Source of the DNA: Candidatus Gastranaerophilales bacterium
GTDB taxonomy: Bacteria > Cyanobacteriota > Vampirovibrionia > Gastranaerophilales > Gastranaerophilaceae
Direction: 5' to 3'
Length of the DNA: 5,830 nt
NCBI GenBank assembly: GCA_900772035.1
Contig: CAAGQE010000164.1
Coordinates: 1-5,830 of the forward strand
How positions within the stretch are numbered: the stretch's first letter is position 1; every line of letters begins with the position of its first letter. The position numbers and the translations under genes are program-made. This document shows, in pieces, positions 5,268 to 5,830 of this stretch. The notes under the pieces are model-generated. The model did no database searches. It was not told the origin of the DNA and saw only the letters and a program-made list of their open reading frames with translations.

Positions 5268-5575
5268 TGAGCAACGTAAAACAAAACAAGGAAAAATTAT
5301 TTGACGTAATCAAACGTCCTATAATTACAGAAAAATCAATGGCTGCAACTACTATGAACAAATATACGTTCGAAGTATTGCCGACAGCAACAAAAGTTGA
5401 AATCGCACAAGCTGTTGAAGCTGCATATCCGGGCAGAAAAGTAACAAAGGTTACTACTGTATACCAACCCTCACACGCAAAGAGAGTAGGATATACAGTT
5501 GGCAGAACGCAATCCGGAAAGAAAGCAATCGTAACGATTGAAGGCGAACCTTTGGAAGAATTAACGGGGGCATAG
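5267..5575 (+). CDS. rplW: 50S ribosomal protein L23
   Basis: L23 lies at the tunnel exit and is the docking site for trigger factor and the signal recognition particle. The 102-residue product has the family opening DVIKRPIITEKSM (13-25), then NKYTFEVLPTATKVEIAQAVE, the GRKVTKVTTVY strand, and a basic loop (KRVGYTVGRTQSGKKAIVTI). The start overlaps the rplD stop by one base, with AAAGG eleven bases upstream. rplB begins six bases after its TAG stop, so the group is tightly co-translated. Length and motifs are complete. Confidence 0.96.
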   Translation: MSNVKQNKEKLFDVIKRPIITEKSMAATTMNKYTFEVLPTATKVEIAQAVEAAYPGRKVTKVTTVYQPSHAKRVGYTVGRTQSGKKAIVTIEGEPLEELTGA

Positions 5576-5581
5576 TAAAAA

Positions 5582-5830
5582 ATGGCAATTAGAAAAATAA
5601 ATCCTACATCTCCGGGTCAAAGAGGTATGACCAAAAGTGATTTTGCTGAAATAACAACAAGTAAACCGGAAAAATCATTATTGAAAGACCTCAGAAAGAC
5701 TGCAGGCAGAAACAATACAGGTAGAATCACATGCCGTCATAAAGGTGGCGGACACAAAAGAGCATACCGTGTGATAGACTTCAAACGTGAAAAGTTCGGT
5801 ATTCCGGCAGTTGTTAAGACTATCGAATAC
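5582..5830 (+). CDS. rplB: 50S ribosomal protein L2, 5' part
   Basis: L2 is an essential 50S protein that binds 23S rRNA and is needed for subunit joining and peptidyl transfer. The window holds the first 83 codons, read by direct translation; the frame is open to the right edge. The N-terminus [15 protein letters not shown] leads to [15 protein letters not shown] and the conserved [26 protein letters not shown] block (43-68), diagnostic of L2. The rest, including the C-terminal RNA-contacting region, lies outside. A G-run at 5566-5570, inside the end of rplW, is the only nearby ribosome-site candidate, eleven bases before the ATG. Confidence 0.96.
   Translation, partial: MAIRKINPTSPGQRGMTKSDFAEITTSKPEKSLLKDLRKTAGRNNTGRITCRHKGGGHKRAYRVIDFKREKFGIPAVVKTIEY

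Overview
The window looks like chromosomal DNA from a non-photosynthetic relative of the cyanobacteria (Melainabacteria/Vampirovibrionia, perhaps the gut order Gastranaerophilales). This is inferred from protein similarity recalled from memory. S10 and L3 read very like cyanobacterial proteins: S10 has [20 protein letters not shown] and the ending GVDIEVKL, L3 has GSIGAGTTPGRV, and L2 starts with an SDFAEIT...KPEKSL segment. The DNA is AT-rich, and nothing photosynthetic is present to test the placement.

Layout. Positions 1-241 hold no gene; they are a mosaic of short palindromes and repeat-like units of a kind seen scattered in many bacterial genomes. On the minus strand, a small exported protein of unknown function (1215-1721) is followed after 17-20 bases by trxB (242-1195), probably as one transcript. 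An 86-base divergent spacer (1722-1807) carries plausible promoters in both directions. On the plus strand gatB (1808-3262) stands alone and ends in a strong intrinsic terminator (3289-3319).

After an AT-rich spacer with a promoter-like site near 3433-3461, the S10 ribosomal-protein operon begins: rpsJ, rplC, rplD, rplW and the first 83 codons of rplB, which runs off the right edge. rplC to rplB are tightly packed: rplD and rplW overlap by one base and rplW-rplB are six bases apart. The exception is the 105-base rpsJ-rplC gap.

How the genes work together. GatB is the tRNA-binding subunit of the amidotransferase that makes Gln-tRNA and/or Asn-tRNA. The S10 operon supplies 30S and 50S proteins. 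TrxB keeps thioredoxin reduced in the cytoplasm. These are housekeeping genes.

The least ordinary parts are non-coding. A hairpin lies directly ahead of rpsJ. A perfect 11-bp inverted repeat covers the rpsJ stop codon, and two abutting stem-loops follow it before rplC. Together these could form a ribosomal-protein leader or processing site. No new protein system is visible.
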